Assembly (NCBI GenBank): GCA_910580045.1
Contig: CAJTXF010000028.1
Span: 1 to 29,894 of the forward strand
Origin: an uncultured Eubacteriales bacterium
GTDB taxonomy: Bacteria > Bacillota > Clostridia > Oscillospirales > Acutalibacteraceae
DNA: 29,894 nt
Reading direction: 5' to 3'
The translations under genes were made by a program, and so were the position numbers. This document shows, piece after piece, positions 14,971 to 23,065 of this stretch. Numbering within the stretch: position 1 is the first letter of the stretch; each line of letters begins with the position of its first letter. The notes below the pieces were generated by a model. It did no database searches, was not told where the DNA came from, and saw nothing but the letters and a program-made list of their open reading frames with translations.

Positions 14971-15672
14971 TTATTCCTCTGTGCCAATCACCCGGTTGTC
15001 CGCCAGCACCTCCGGCATATGTACCATGCTGTCCGCCTGGGTGATTTCCCGAATCACCCGGCAGGGCACACCGGCGGCAAAGCTGTTGGGAGGAATATCC
15101 CTGGTCACCACACTGCCCGCGCCAATAACGCAGTTGTCCCCAATGGTCACCCCGGGACACACGGTAACAGAGGCCCCAAACCAGCAGTCGCTGCCAATAT
15201 GCACTGGCTTGGCATAGCAGAGGTGCTTGACCTCTCCCGCGCTGTTGAGCATGGCCCGGCGCTCCTCTGCAACCATGGGATGCACAGGGGTTACAATGGT
15301 CACATTAGGCCCAAAGTTACACTCGTCCCCAATGGTGACCTCTGCGTCGTCCTGAACCGTAAAATTAAAGTTGGCGAAAAAGTTTTTACCAATCTTCGTG
15401 TGCTTCCCATAGTGGAAAGCAATGGGCCCCTGAATGCGCCCGCCTTCGCCCAGCTCCCCAAGGATTTCATGGAGGATAGCGTCCCGCTTCTCAAATTCGT
15501 CCTCATGGGTCTGGTTATAGTCCACATCCAGATTGTGGGTTTTCCGCTTTATGGCCACCAGCTCCGGGTCGCCTGGGCAGAACAGGACGCCTGCCCGGAT
15601 TTTTTCTTCCTCATGGGTGAATGTTTTGCTCAAAGAAATGCCTCGTTTCCATATTGTATATTTTTCCATCAT
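14971..15672 (-). CDS. Maltose/galactoside O-acetyltransferase family (left-handed beta-helix)
   Basis: Up to 233 residues. The Maa/LacA-type N-terminal segment (THEEEKIRAGVLFCPGDPEL) is followed by hexapeptide repeats of a left-handed beta-helix: NFTVQDDAEVTIGDECNFGPNVTI, then VHIGSDCWFGASVTVCPGVTIGDNCVIGAGSVV. The catalytic His lies in TPVHP. It transfers acetyl from acetyl-CoA to a sugar hydroxyl. The ATG at 15672 lies only 1 nt after GGAGG; the next ATG (15669) is possible, and a TTG at 15633 has GAGG at ideal distance and would give the usual family N-terminus. Last gene of the DUF5054-DUF4091 operon, 20 nt after its neighbour. Confidence 0.88.
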   Translation of the reverse strand: MMEKYTIWKRGISLSKTFTHEEEKIRAGVLFCPGDPELVAIKRKTHNLDVDYNQTHEDEFEKRDAILHEILGELGEGGRIQGPIAFHYGKHTKIGKNFFANFNFTVQDDAEVTIGDECNFGPNVTIVTPVHPMVAEERRAMLNSAGEVKHLCYAKPVHIGSDCWFGASVTVCPGVTIGDNCVIGAGSVVTRDIPPNSFAAGVPCRVIREITQADSMVHMPEVLADNRVIGTEE

Positions 15673-15692
15673 GCCTCCGGGCTTTCGCTGTG

Positions 15693-17327
15693 CTATGCTT
15701 TGTGGAGCGCTTCCTCGATTTTCCGGTTCACATTTTCCCGCACCCGCAGAAGGTATTCCTCCTCCTGGGGATACTGCTCAAAGGTGGGCGCCCCCTCAAT
15801 ACAGGCCAACGCCGCTTCCCGGCCTGCCAGCTGCTCCAGCGCGGTAAAGGCGCACAAATCCGACATGGCCTGGTCCATCAGCATCAGCCGCATGGACTCC
15901 TCCGGCCTGCCGTCCGCCCCGGGATATACCAAGAAGGGGTCGCCGGAGGGGAAAGCCCCGCCCGCGTCCGTGGTCTGATAAGGGTCGATGGGGCAGAGGG
16001 AGTACTGGGAGTTGTAGAAGTTATACCCCCAGTGGAGAAAGCCGTCCAACTGGAAGCGGTACATGAGCAGGCCCAGAATCCGGGTCCTGTACCCGGGCTG
16101 CACGATAAACCGGTTGGGCACCTTCTCCCACTGGGCGGTGCAGTAGTAGCCCCACAGCTTTTGGGGCCGCTTTTCCAGGAAGGGCCCAATATGGTTCAGC
16201 GCGCACACCGGCTGCTGGACCAGGCCCTCTTTGTAGAAAGCGTAGTCTGACAGGGCATCCATCATGTTCCAGCCGGAGAGCTCCTCTGCCACAGCCTCCC
16301 AGGCCTTGCGGTAGGTGGCCAGCTGTTCCATGCCCGGCTCGTCCGAGATGTGGAAATAGGTTTGCTTTTCAATCCCCAGAGCCCGCAGCTCCTCCTTCAG
16401 AGCCCTCAGGAACTGCCGCAGGAAATCTCCGTATTCCTGGCCGCCCGCGTCAGTGTCCCAGCCAAAGAGCTGTTTCTCCGCGCCGTCTGCTATGCCCATG
16501 ATTTTAGGCGCGGCCTTGGCGCCCCATTGGCTGAACAGATGGGAGATTTCTATATATTCCATACCGCAGTCCAGGGCCATTTTCACCCACCGGCGGAATT
16601 TCTCAAACCCAAAGGAGTACTTCCCATCCCGGACCTCCACGTCCACCAGCTGGACGGTCCGGCGCTCTCCGCCCTCTGCGGTATCCAGGGGCGGGGTGAA
16701 CACGGGGGTCAGAAGCATATTGCAGTGCCGCTTTGCCGCTGTCCTGACAAAGGCCTCCACAATCTCCCAGTACTTTTCGGAGAATACCTCCACCCTGTAG
16801 TAGTTTGCCAGGCAGTCGCTGTGGAACCACTCTGTGCGGGGCACAGGCAGCTTGGGCAGGGACAGCCCCAATACCTTGCAGGTCATCTGGCACTGTCCGG
16901 CTTCCTCTCCCTGGATTTTCAGGGTAATGCTGACAGGATACTCGCCTGCGGGCACATCCTCTCCCAGCTCTACGTCCACCCAAAGGCTCCGCCACTGCCC
17001 GCTGATAAGCGGGAAGCCCCAGGGGCCCAGCTCCCGCAGTAAGTCAGGATACAGCCCAGGCTCCGTGGCCAGATACCCCTCATCCTGGGTGAGATGGCAG
17101 GGGTACTGGCAGGGGGAGAGCTCCACTGTGCGCACCCGCACCGGCAGGGGAGACTCCACCTCCACAGTGCCAAAGTTTCTGCCCCACTCGTCCCAGCGGC
17201 AGGCAATCTGAAAAGATACGGTTTCCCCCCGCAGGCCGGTAAGGGTATGGGCTGCCCGCTCCTTGGGGCCTTCGCCGCTGGGAAAGACCTTGCACATGGA
17301 AGAGACCAGCCGATACGAAAATTTCAT
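15693..17327 (-). CDS. DUF4091 domain protein, glycoside-hydrolase-like
   Basis: 544 residues with GAGGAAG before the ATG. Residues about 1-155 form an N-terminal beta-sandwich (ETVSFQIACRW, WVDVELGEDVPAGEYPVSITL). From about 165 a TIM-barrel-like region follows, with RTEWFHSDCLANYY, the acidic HISDEPG motif near residue 330 and LDGFLHWGYNFYN near residue 425, all features of DUF4091 proteins. There is no signal peptide, so it is probably cytoplasmic. The likely role is hydrolysis of an oligosaccharide; the Asp/Glu of HISDEP is a candidate catalytic residue, inferred by analogy to glycosidase barrels. It is the middle gene of a three-gene operon, 12 nt after the DUF5054 gene. Confidence 0.82.
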   Translation of the reverse strand: MKFSYRLVSSMCKVFPSGEGPKERAAHTLTGLRGETVSFQIACRWDEWGRNFGTVEVESPLPVRVRTVELSPCQYPCHLTQDEGYLATEPGLYPDLLRELGPWGFPLISGQWRSLWVDVELGEDVPAGEYPVSITLKIQGEEAGQCQMTCKVLGLSLPKLPVPRTEWFHSDCLANYYRVEVFSEKYWEIVEAFVRTAAKRHCNMLLTPVFTPPLDTAEGGERRTVQLVDVEVRDGKYSFGFEKFRRWVKMALDCGMEYIEISHLFSQWGAKAAPKIMGIADGAEKQLFGWDTDAGGQEYGDFLRQFLRALKEELRALGIEKQTYFHISDEPGMEQLATYRKAWEAVAEELSGWNMMDALSDYAFYKEGLVQQPVCALNHIGPFLEKRPQKLWGYYCTAQWEKVPNRFIVQPGYRTRILGLLMYRFQLDGFLHWGYNFYNSQYSLCPIDPYQTTDAGGAFPSGDPFLVYPGADGRPEESMRLMLMDQAMSDLCAFTALEQLAGREAALACIEGAPTFEQYPQEEEYLLRVRENVNRKIEEALHKA

Positions 17328-17339
17328 CTTGCTTCCTCC

Positions 17340-19358
17340 TTATTCCTTATCCAAACTGATGTGGAAGACGAACCGGGCGTTCTCTCCGTACCACAGGGGG
17401 AAGTTGGTGCCCCAGCGGTTGTTGCACAGCAGATAGTACATTCCATCCTCAGCCTGGCCATAGCCCTCGTTCTCGTCGTAGAGATGCCGCCCGCCCACAG
17501 ATACCAGGGGCGCGTGGAGGCTTTGGACAGTGCCCTTGCCGCCCCGGATGACAGGGGACACATGGAGCTTCCGGTTGCCGCCTTCCCGCACATGATAGGG
17601 GTCGATGGGCAAATCCAGTTTGCTCAAAGTCAGGGGAGCGCCGGTTTTATAATCCAGATTCATACCAAAGAACAGCCCCTCTGGGATACGGTTCTCGTCC
17701 TTGCCAAACCATTCCAGCTCCACTTGAAGCTCCTCACCAAAGCGGTAGGTGACAACCGCCAGCCCGGGCGCGCCGAAGCGCTCTGTAGCTTCTTTATCTG
17801 TGCGCAACCACAGCCGCAGCCAGTTTTCCTGGTACTCAGCCTGCTCTACCCGGTAGGGGAAGACCCCATCCTTTAGATTCTCCACCTTGTCCAGCCCGGG
17901 CTTGGAGAAGTCTCCCTCAGCCCACACCCGGGTAAACTCCAGGTTGCGGTTGTAGCGCTCCAGATTGTCAAAGACGGTTTTGGCGCTGTATATCTCATAC
18001 ACCAGCTTGCCTAACCAGAGGTTTTCATAGGTCGCGCCGTCCTTGTCCAGCACCTGCAGGGAGCCGTCCTCCGCCACTTTCACATGCCAGCCATTTTGAG
18101 TGAACTCCCGCTGAGCCGTGCCATGCCCACAGACAGGAATCTCCTGGGGACGGAGGGCAGCCAGCCGCTGCCGGGCCTTTTCCTGCCAGGGGGAGGGCAG
18201 GGCCTGCACCGCGTCCTCTATATAGGCCCGCTGCTCCCGCCAGGAGTCCTCCATCTTTTTATAGCTGCAAAGCCCTGCCACAAAGGTGGGCTCATGGGCC
18301 AGGGTGAACTCCCGCAGCAGCTTCCCGGCAGGCATCACGTCCTCAGGGGTAATGTGGTCCTGCTCCCGGGCAGCACAGAAGTCTTTTTTCTCCCAATTCC
18401 GCCAGTCAGAGAGCCAGCGCTTCACGTCCCGGCCCCAGCTGTGCTCGCAGACCATCAGCAGGCCCCGGCAGAACTCCCGCCAGGCGGGGGAGTCGAAAGC
18501 GGCGGGGTCAGCGGCCTCCCACTCATCCCGCAGGCGGAGCAGCTCCAGATAGGCGGCGGACTTGTAGGGGTCTGTGGACACCCCGTGAATCCAGGTGTCG
18601 CCCAGCTCCTCTGTTACCACCGGCAGCTCCTCCCGGTGGGCCAGAACCACCTCCGCGAATTCGTCCATTGTGCCGGATACAATTTCCGCCCCAGGGTACT
18701 TCTGCCGCAGCCGCTCCATCTCGGCAGCTACAGTCTCGGGGGAGGGGGGGCCGCTGTTGTCCGGGGTGTGGGCGAACTCCATGGCGCAGTCCCCGCACAC
18801 GCTCACCGCGCCGTACAGGGCGGCGTAGTCCAGAATGACCTCGTCCTCTCCATAGCGCAGGCGGCACAGGGGCGGCAGCTTCACCATTTTGGAGGAGCCG
18901 TTGATGCCAACGTGGAAGTACTTGATTCCCGCCTTGGCCAGATAGGGCACCACCGCGTGGGTGTGGCTGGGTACGTCAGTCATCTTGGCGGCAATGGTAT
19001 GCCGCCCAAAGCGCTTGTCCAGCCGCTGAGAGATGCTCAGCCCATACTGGAACAGCTTCCCGTCCATCAGCTCGGTGTGGGTGGTCAGGGGCAGGCCGTG
19101 CCAGACAATATACCCGTCCTGAATCGCCTGGACCAGCAAATCCGGATTTTGCCCTCTTTCCAGGTAAAGCTCAATCAGGAAAGAGCCCACTGTCCATACA
19201 AAATTTTTCTCCCCGTTCTGATTGCACTCCCGTGCTGTGGCAATAGCCCCGGGAATGAAGGTCTCCATATAGCGGTGAAGCACCGCCTCGGCGGAATCGG
19301 TAAACCCGATGTCCAGATGTGTCTTGTGAACCACAATGACTTTTTTGATGTTCTCCAT
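17340..19358 (-). CDS. DUF5054 protein, GH38-like alpha-mannosidase fold
   Basis: 672 residues with AGGGAG upstream of the ATG. The N-terminus VIVVHKTHLDIGFTD (residues 7-21) resembles the zinc-site motif HxHxD-G of GH38 alpha-mannosidases; His14 and Asp16 are candidate metal ligands. Next come a barrel-like part (FVWTVGSFLIELYL, GYIVWHGLPLTTHTELMD, AKMTDVPSHTHAVVPYLAKAGIKYFHVG) and a C-terminal beta-rich region (ENLWLGKLVYEIYSAKTVFDNLERYNR). The match is to DUF5054, which is related to GH38 but without a settled substrate. No signal peptide, so it is cytoplasmic. It is first in an operon with DUF4091 and an O-acetyltransferase, which suggests a dedicated route for an unusual glycan; no transporter is present in the window. 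Confidence 0.85.
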   Translation of the reverse strand: MENIKKVIVVHKTHLDIGFTDSAEAVLHRYMETFIPGAIATARECNQNGEKNFVWTVGSFLIELYLERGQNPDLLVQAIQDGYIVWHGLPLTTHTELMDGKLFQYGLSISQRLDKRFGRHTIAAKMTDVPSHTHAVVPYLAKAGIKYFHVGINGSSKMVKLPPLCRLRYGEDEVILDYAALYGAVSVCGDCAMEFAHTPDNSGPPSPETVAAEMERLRQKYPGAEIVSGTMDEFAEVVLAHREELPVVTEELGDTWIHGVSTDPYKSAAYLELLRLRDEWEAADPAAFDSPAWREFCRGLLMVCEHSWGRDVKRWLSDWRNWEKKDFCAAREQDHITPEDVMPAGKLLREFTLAHEPTFVAGLCSYKKMEDSWREQRAYIEDAVQALPSPWQEKARQRLAALRPQEIPVCGHGTAQREFTQNGWHVKVAEDGSLQVLDKDGATYENLWLGKLVYEIYSAKTVFDNLERYNRNLEFTRVWAEGDFSKPGLDKVENLKDGVFPYRVEQAEYQENWLRLWLRTDKEATERFGAPGLAVVTYRFGEELQVELEWFGKDENRIPEGLFFGMNLDYKTGAPLTLSKLDLPIDPYHVREGGNRKLHVSPVIRGGKGTVQSLHAPLVSVGGRHLYDENEGYGQAEDGMYYLLCNNRWGTNFPLWYGENARFVFHISLDKE

Positions 19359-19431
19359 AGTCGAAAACTCCCTGATAAATAAAAAATAACTGCCGCCTCA
19401 AATCCCCAAAGAGGACGGTAAGGCTGGCAGT

Positions 19432-19437
19432 ATTATA
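19432..19437 (-). promoter_or_regulatory. Probable -10 element of the DUF5054 operon
   Basis: A perfect TATAAT on the minus strand about 75 nt upstream of the start. The -35 region at 17-nt spacing (TTTTGT) is weak, so an activator may be needed. Confidence 0.4.
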
Positions 19438-19617
19438 ACACAAGGCTTCCCGAAACAAAACAGGTAAAGCGGGAATTTTCAAAAATAATTCTGAGAGCCT
19501 GTCCCAAACCCTCAGGACATTGACTTAATGCCCCAGCAATGGCTGCAGCACGCCCCAGGATAACTTCGGGTTCATTCCTGGAATTCGGTTGTTTCTGAGC
19601 AAAAATCCAGCGGCCAT

Positions 19618-20082
19618 CTAGTTTTCAGCCAGCGCCTGCAAAAGCCCCTGACAGCCTTCGGAAATGTCCCGCCAGGCGGTCTCAAAATCCCGGGTGTACC
19701 AGGGGTCAGCCACATTGCCGGGCCGTTGGGTAAAGTCCATCAGCAGCCGCATTTTTCCCTGGGGGTCTCCGCCGCAGATGCGCTCCATATCCCGCAGATT
19801 TTGAGCCTCCATGCCAATCAGCAAATCGAAACGCTGATAATCCCGGCGCTCCATCTGCCGGGCAGTCTTGCCCTCGCAGGAGATGCCGTGCTCCAAGAGC
19901 TTTCGTCGGGCCGGGGGATAGACTGGGTTGCCCCATTCCTCGCTGCTGGTGGCAGCTGAGGCAATGGAGAAATGCCCGCCCAGGCCAGCTTTTTCAACCA
20001 GGTCTTTCATAATGAACTCTGCCATAGGGCTGCGGCAGATGTTTCCTAAACAAATGAACAGGATACGCTGTGGTGAATTCAT
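19618..20082 (-). CDS. Low-molecular-weight protein-tyrosine phosphatase
   Basis: 154 residues, AAAGGAG 8 nt before the ATG. The P-loop CLGNICRS (residues 11-18) provides the nucleophile Cys11 and Arg17, and the general acid Asp126 lies in ADPWYT. The length is normal for the family. These cytosolic enzymes remove phosphate from tyrosine (or arginine) residues and often control capsule or exopolysaccharide kinases or stress responses; no kinase gene lies nearby. Monocistronic by position. The 260-nt gap on its downstream side holds one weak stem (CCAGGA/TCCTGG near 19555-19581) but no clear terminator. Confidence 0.93.
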   Translation of the reverse strand: MNSPQRILFICLGNICRSPMAEFIMKDLVEKAGLGGHFSIASAATSSEEWGNPVYPPARRKLLEHGISCEGKTARQMERRDYQRFDLLIGMEAQNLRDMERICGGDPQGKMRLLMDFTQRPGNVADPWYTRDFETAWRDISEGCQGLLQALAEN

Positions 20083-20246
20083 GGCAATACTCCTTTCTCA
20101 TCTTTCTATTATAGCCAATGGAGAGCCTTGCTGTCAACAAGGGTATTTATCTATTACTAAGGACAACATCTGTGGGAGCCCCGTCCAGGGAAAAGGTACT
20201 TGGAAAGGCCCCTGAAAAAATTTTTGAAAAAATTTGAAAAAAAGGC

Positions 20247-20275
20247 TTGCAAAATCCGAAAAGGTGTGGTATTAT
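20247..20275 (+). promoter_or_regulatory. Promoter of tRNA-Ala
   Basis: TTGCAA (20247-20252), 17-nt spacer, TATTAT (20270-20275); an overlapping TATAAT three bases later has a 20-nt spacer. About 42 nt separate it from the tRNA 5' end. Confidence 0.65.
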
Positions 20276-20316
20276 AATCAAGCACCAGGGCGGTAAGCCA
20301 CTGAGGGCAAACAACT

Positions 20317-20392
<76 letters not shown>

Positions 20393-20393
20393 G

Positions 20394-20431
20394 AAAACCT
20401 GTCACAAATTGTGACAGGTTTTTAGTTTTTT
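20394..20431 (+). terminator. Terminator of tRNA-Ala
   Basis: AAAACCTGTCAC / GTGACAGGTTTT with a 5-nt loop, followed by T-rich sequence, directly after the tRNA CCA end. Confidence 0.9.
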
Positions 20432-20451
20432 TGAAAATTCTCAGAAATTTC

Positions 20452-20479
20452 TTGACAATCCGTCAGTTCGTGGTATAAT
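20452..20479 (+). promoter_or_regulatory. Sigma-A promoter of rpsF-ssb-rpsR
   Basis: Perfect TTGACA (20452-20457), 16-nt spacer, perfect TATAAT (20474-20479), with a 90-nt leader to rpsF. Confidence 0.85.
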
Positions 20480-20488
20480 GATATGGTT

Positions 20489-20544
20489 GTTTGAGACTGT
20501 GTTTCAAACTTCCTTGCTCCGGGAAAATCTTATCATCCCGGGGC
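20489..20544 (+). promoter_or_regulatory. Structured leader of the rpsF operon
   Basis: Two hairpins precede rpsF: GTTTGA/TCAAAC (20489-20509) and GCTCCGGGA/TCCCGGGGC (20516-20544, 9 bp including one G-U). rpsF operons often carry an S6:S18-binding leader for feedback control. The known bulged CCG motif was not clearly identified, so this assignment is tentative. Confidence 0.35.
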
Positions 20545-20572
20545 CATAAGGCCAAAAGGAGGTGCAATACAA

Positions 20573-20968
20573 ATGGCAGAAGGAAAGAATCTCTATGAGA
20601 CCGTCATCGTCACGTCCGCTAAGCTGGGCGAGGAAGGCAGTGCGGCTCTGGTGGAGCGGTTCAAAGCGCTGATTGCCGAGAACGGTACTGTCCAGAGTGT
20701 TGACGACTGGGGCAAGCGGCGCTTTGCCTACCCCATCAACAAGCAGACAGAGGGCTACTATACGCTTATCAATTTTGAGAGCGAGCCTGACTTCACTGCT
20801 GAGCTGGACCGGCGCTATCAGATTGCAGACGGTATTATGCGTACCCTGATTGTGAAGCGTGACCCCCGGCATATTGTGGAGCGCAAGCCCAAGCCCGAGA
20901 AGACGGAAGAGGCTGACATTGACGTGGAGGCCATCGCCGTAGAGGCTGTGGAAACCGCCGCCGAGTAA
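20573..20968 (+). CDS. rpsF: 30S ribosomal protein S6
   Basis: 131 residues, AGGAGG 9 nt upstream of the ATG. The S6 fold is evident: LYETVIVTSAKLGEEGSAALVERF, then DDWGKRRFAYPINKQTEGYYTLINF, then LDRRYQIADGIMRTLIVKRD. An acidic Ala/Glu-rich tail follows, as is common in Firmicutes. S6 binds S18 on the platform of the small subunit. First gene of the conserved rpsF-ssb-rpsR operon. Confidence 0.98.
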   Translation: MAEGKNLYETVIVTSAKLGEEGSAALVERFKALIAENGTVQSVDDWGKRRFAYPINKQTEGYYTLINFESEPDFTAELDRRYQIADGIMRTLIVKRDPRHIVERKPKPEKTEEADIDVEAIAVEAVETAAE

Positions 20969-21043
20969 TTCGACCGGCTTGAGAACAAGGACTGGATACC
21001 GGCAGGATGTAAGTCCCGCCGGAAAGAAAGGAAGGTCGCCAAT

Positions 21044-21550
21044 ATGTTGAATGTAGCCGTTCTTATGGGAAGATTGGTCGCTGACCCTGAACTGCGGCGC
21101 ACCCAGAGCGATTTGGCGGTGTGCTCCTTCCGCATTGCGGTTGATAGGAGCTACTCCAACAAGTCAGGGGAGAGACAGGCTGACTTTATTGATATTGTCG
21201 CCTGGCGCAGCACAGCTGAGTTTGTGTGCAAATATTTCACCAAGGGACAGATGATTGCCGTTGAGGGCAGCATCCAGACCCGCTCCTATGAGGATAAGCA
21301 GGGGAATAAGCGCACAGCAGTGGAGGTTGTGGCCAATAATGTGAGCTTCTGCGGCTCAAAACGGGAGAGCGGCGGAGCCCCCTCTGGTGAGCGCGGATAT
21401 GACAGAGCCAGCTCTTACGGCGGCTCCTATAGCGATACCCGGGACGAGTTCAGCTCTGCACCCTCGTTTGCGGAGCCCGCGCCCGCTTTTTCCAGCGGCG
21501 ATGACAGCAGTTTCGAAACGGATACCGCTGACGCGGACCTGCCTTTCTAA
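21044..21550 (+). CDS. ssb: Single-stranded DNA-binding protein
   Basis: 168 residues. The OB-fold spans residues 1-105 (MLNVAVLMGRLVADPELRRT, FIDIVAWRSTAEFVCKYFTKGQMIAVEGSIQTRSYED). A flexible Gly/Ser-rich linker and the acidic tip DADLPF, the docking site for replication and repair partners, follow. The protein forms tetramers on ssDNA. Its position between rpsF and rpsR is the standard one, making it the replicative SSB. Confidence 0.97.
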   Translation: MLNVAVLMGRLVADPELRRTQSDLAVCSFRIAVDRSYSNKSGERQADFIDIVAWRSTAEFVCKYFTKGQMIAVEGSIQTRSYEDKQGNKRTAVEVVANNVSFCGSKRESGGAPSGERGYDRASSYGGSYSDTRDEFSSAPSFAEPAPAFSSGDDSSFETDTADADLPF

Positions 21551-21605
21551 GAAATGAACACCGCCTCAGGGCGGAAAAATAATTTGTTTGAAGGAGGTTT
21601 CCACT

Positions 21606-21854
21606 ATGCCGGAGAGACCCGAGAGAGAGATTCGCCGGGGCCGCAAGGGCCGCAAAAAGGTTTGTAGCTTCTGTGTGGACCGTGCGGAGTTCATTGACTA
21701 TAAAGACGTGGCCAAGCTGCGCCGTTTCATTTCCGAGCGGGGCAAGATTCTTCCCCGCCGTGTGACTGGGACCTGTGCCCGTCACCAGCGTGCGCTGACA
21801 GTAGCGATTAAGCGTGCCAGGCATCTGGCCCTGCTGCCCTATACCAGCGACTGA
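21606..21854 (+). CDS. rpsR: 30S ribosomal protein S18
   Basis: 82 residues from the ATG at 21606 (GAAGGAGGT upstream); six codons of upstream frame are not used. The core is KDVAKLRRFISERGKILPRRVTGTCARHQRALTVAIKRARHLALLPYT. The cysteines in VCSFC plus TCARH make a zinc-binding (C+) version of S18. Such zinc-containing paralogues are known to be swapped for zinc-free copies under zinc starvation in some bacteria. Last gene of the operon. Confidence 0.97.
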   Translation: MPERPEREIRRGRKGRKKVCSFCVDRAEFIDYKDVAKLRRFISERGKILPRRVTGTCARHQRALTVAIKRARHLALLPYTSD

Positions 21855-21867
21855 TTTTGTTGCTCTG

Positions 21868-21902
21868 CGCCGTACCAGCGTTTCTGCGGGTACGGCGTTT
21901 TT
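21868..21902 (+). terminator. Terminator of the rpsF operon
   Basis: CGCCGTACC / GGTACGGCG stem followed by TTTTTGTG, 14 nt after the rpsR stop. Confidence 0.85.
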
Positions 21903-21916
21903 GTGTTATGGCAGCA

Positions 21917-21954
21917 TAAAAAATACGGTGTGAGTCCAGTCACACCGTATTTTG
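21917..21954 (-). terminator. Terminator of the lipoprotein gene
   Basis: AAAATACGGTGTGA / TCACACCGTATTTT stem with a 6-nt loop, directly downstream of the minus-strand stop at 21955. The symmetric A/T flanks suggest that it works in both directions. Confidence 0.8.
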
Positions 21955-22356
21955 CTAATCATACTGATGAATCAGCTTCCGCAGATCAGCCGCAGTATAG
22001 GCTGAGCGGTAAATGGTGCTTTCGCTCTCCTCTGGGTAATAGAAATCCAGGTATTCGCCGTTTACATCCAGCACCACAGTGGTCTTTTTGCCGTCATGGG
22101 TGATTTCCAGCAGATAATCCGGATAGTAAGCAAAAAGGCTGGAATCCTTCTCCAAAGGCTGCGCGTTTTCCAGCAGAGCCTCAAAATCCCGCAGACGCTT
22201 GCGGCGGGCTTCTGTGCTGGCGTTCAGATGAAGGAGCTTCATGCGAGTGCCGCAGCCCTGAGACAAATCCAGCTGCCAGCTGTCTGGAGAGGAGCAGGCT
22301 GTAAAGGTAAAAATCAGAAGGGCGGCAAGAGGGAGGAAGAAAATCTTTTTTTTCAT
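21955..22356 (-). CDS. Small lipoprotein of unknown function
   Basis: 133 residues. The signal peptide MKKKIFFLPLAALLIFTFTAC ends in a lipobox with Cys21 (FTAC-SS), so the mature protein is lipid-anchored on the outer face of the membrane. The rest is a compact mixed alpha/beta domain with YLLEITHDGKKTTVVLDVNGEYLDFYYPEESESTIYRS; the family was not recognised. It has its own consensus promoter and terminator, so it stands alone. Confidence 0.75.
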   Translation of the reverse strand: MKKKIFFLPLAALLIFTFTACSSPDSWQLDLSQGCGTRMKLLHLNASTEARRKRLRDFEALLENAQPLEKDSSLFAYYPDYLLEITHDGKKTTVVLDVNGEYLDFYYPEESESTIYRSAYTAADLRKLIHQYD

Positions 22357-22439
22357 GGTGCAAATTCCTTTGAGAAGATAATTTGTGAGTACAGATGCTG
22401 ACAGTGAAAACCCAGTCCCAAACAGAGCTGATATGATTC

Positions 22440-22468
22440 ATTGTACCCGATTTTTGAAGAAATGTCAA
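22440..22468 (-). promoter_or_regulatory. Sigma-A promoter of the lipoprotein gene
   Basis: TTGACA (22468-22463), 17-nt spacer, TACAAT (22445-22440) on the minus strand, about 85 nt before the start. Confidence 0.7.
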
Positions 22469-22532
22469 TCATTGCCAAACAGGAATTCCAGAACCTTCCC
22501 GGAAGGAACACGCAAAAAGGAGGCAAAAGGCA

Positions 22533-23057
22533 GTGGAACAGGCAGAATTAGATAAGCTGATGGAGGAGCTTTGCGCAGCTCTGCGGGAATTGGGCATTCC
22601 CATCTCCCAAAAACTGGACTCCCACGTGAAAATCAACACTCGTGCCAAGCGCCGGCTGGGGTGCTGTTATTTCACCCAGACCGGGTGTGTGATAGAGGTC
22701 TCCGCCGGAATTCTGAACCAGCGGGAGCTGCTGCGGCTCACTCTTGTTCACGAGCTGCTGCATACCTGCCCGGGCTGCCGGAACCATGGAGTTAAATGGA
22801 AAGCTTGGGCCCAGCGGGCAGGAGCGGCCATGGATTTGGATATCCGCCGGACCGTGCCGGTGGAGGGGGAGGCAGCGCCCCTGCGGCAGGAGGAGGTCAA
22901 GTATGTGCTGGTGTGTGAGGCCTGCGGGGCACGCATTCAGCGAAAGCGGATGTCCAAAGCAGTGAAGCGTCCCTGGCAGTACCGCTGCCAATGTGGGGGA
23001 AAGCTGCGGCGGGAGACAGTGGGAGAGAGCGTGCCGCAGGAAGAAGTGCGGGGATAG
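22533..23057 (+). CDS. SprT-like zinc metalloprotein
   Basis: 174 residues from a GTG start with AAAGGAGG 9 nt upstream. The zinc-protease motif HELLH (residues 73-77) is followed by a third ligand in CRNHG (His85). A C-terminal zinc ribbon has Cys pairs in VCEACG (about residues 129-132) and YRCQCGG (about 150-155). This is the SprT/Spartan layout; eukaryotic Spartan cuts DNA-protein crosslinks, but bacterial SprT-like proteins have no settled role. It is a single gene, convergent with the DUF421 gene and separated from it by only 8 nt. Confidence 0.85.
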   Translation: MEQAELDKLMEELCAALRELGIPISQKLDSHVKINTRAKRRLGCCYFTQTGCVIEVSAGILNQRELLRLTLVHELLHTCPGCRNHGVKWKAWAQRAGAAMDLDIRRTVPVEGEAAPLRQEEVKYVLVCEACGARIQRKRMSKAVKRPWQYRCQCGGKLRRETVGESVPQEEVRG

Positions 23058-23065
23058 GGGAGACC

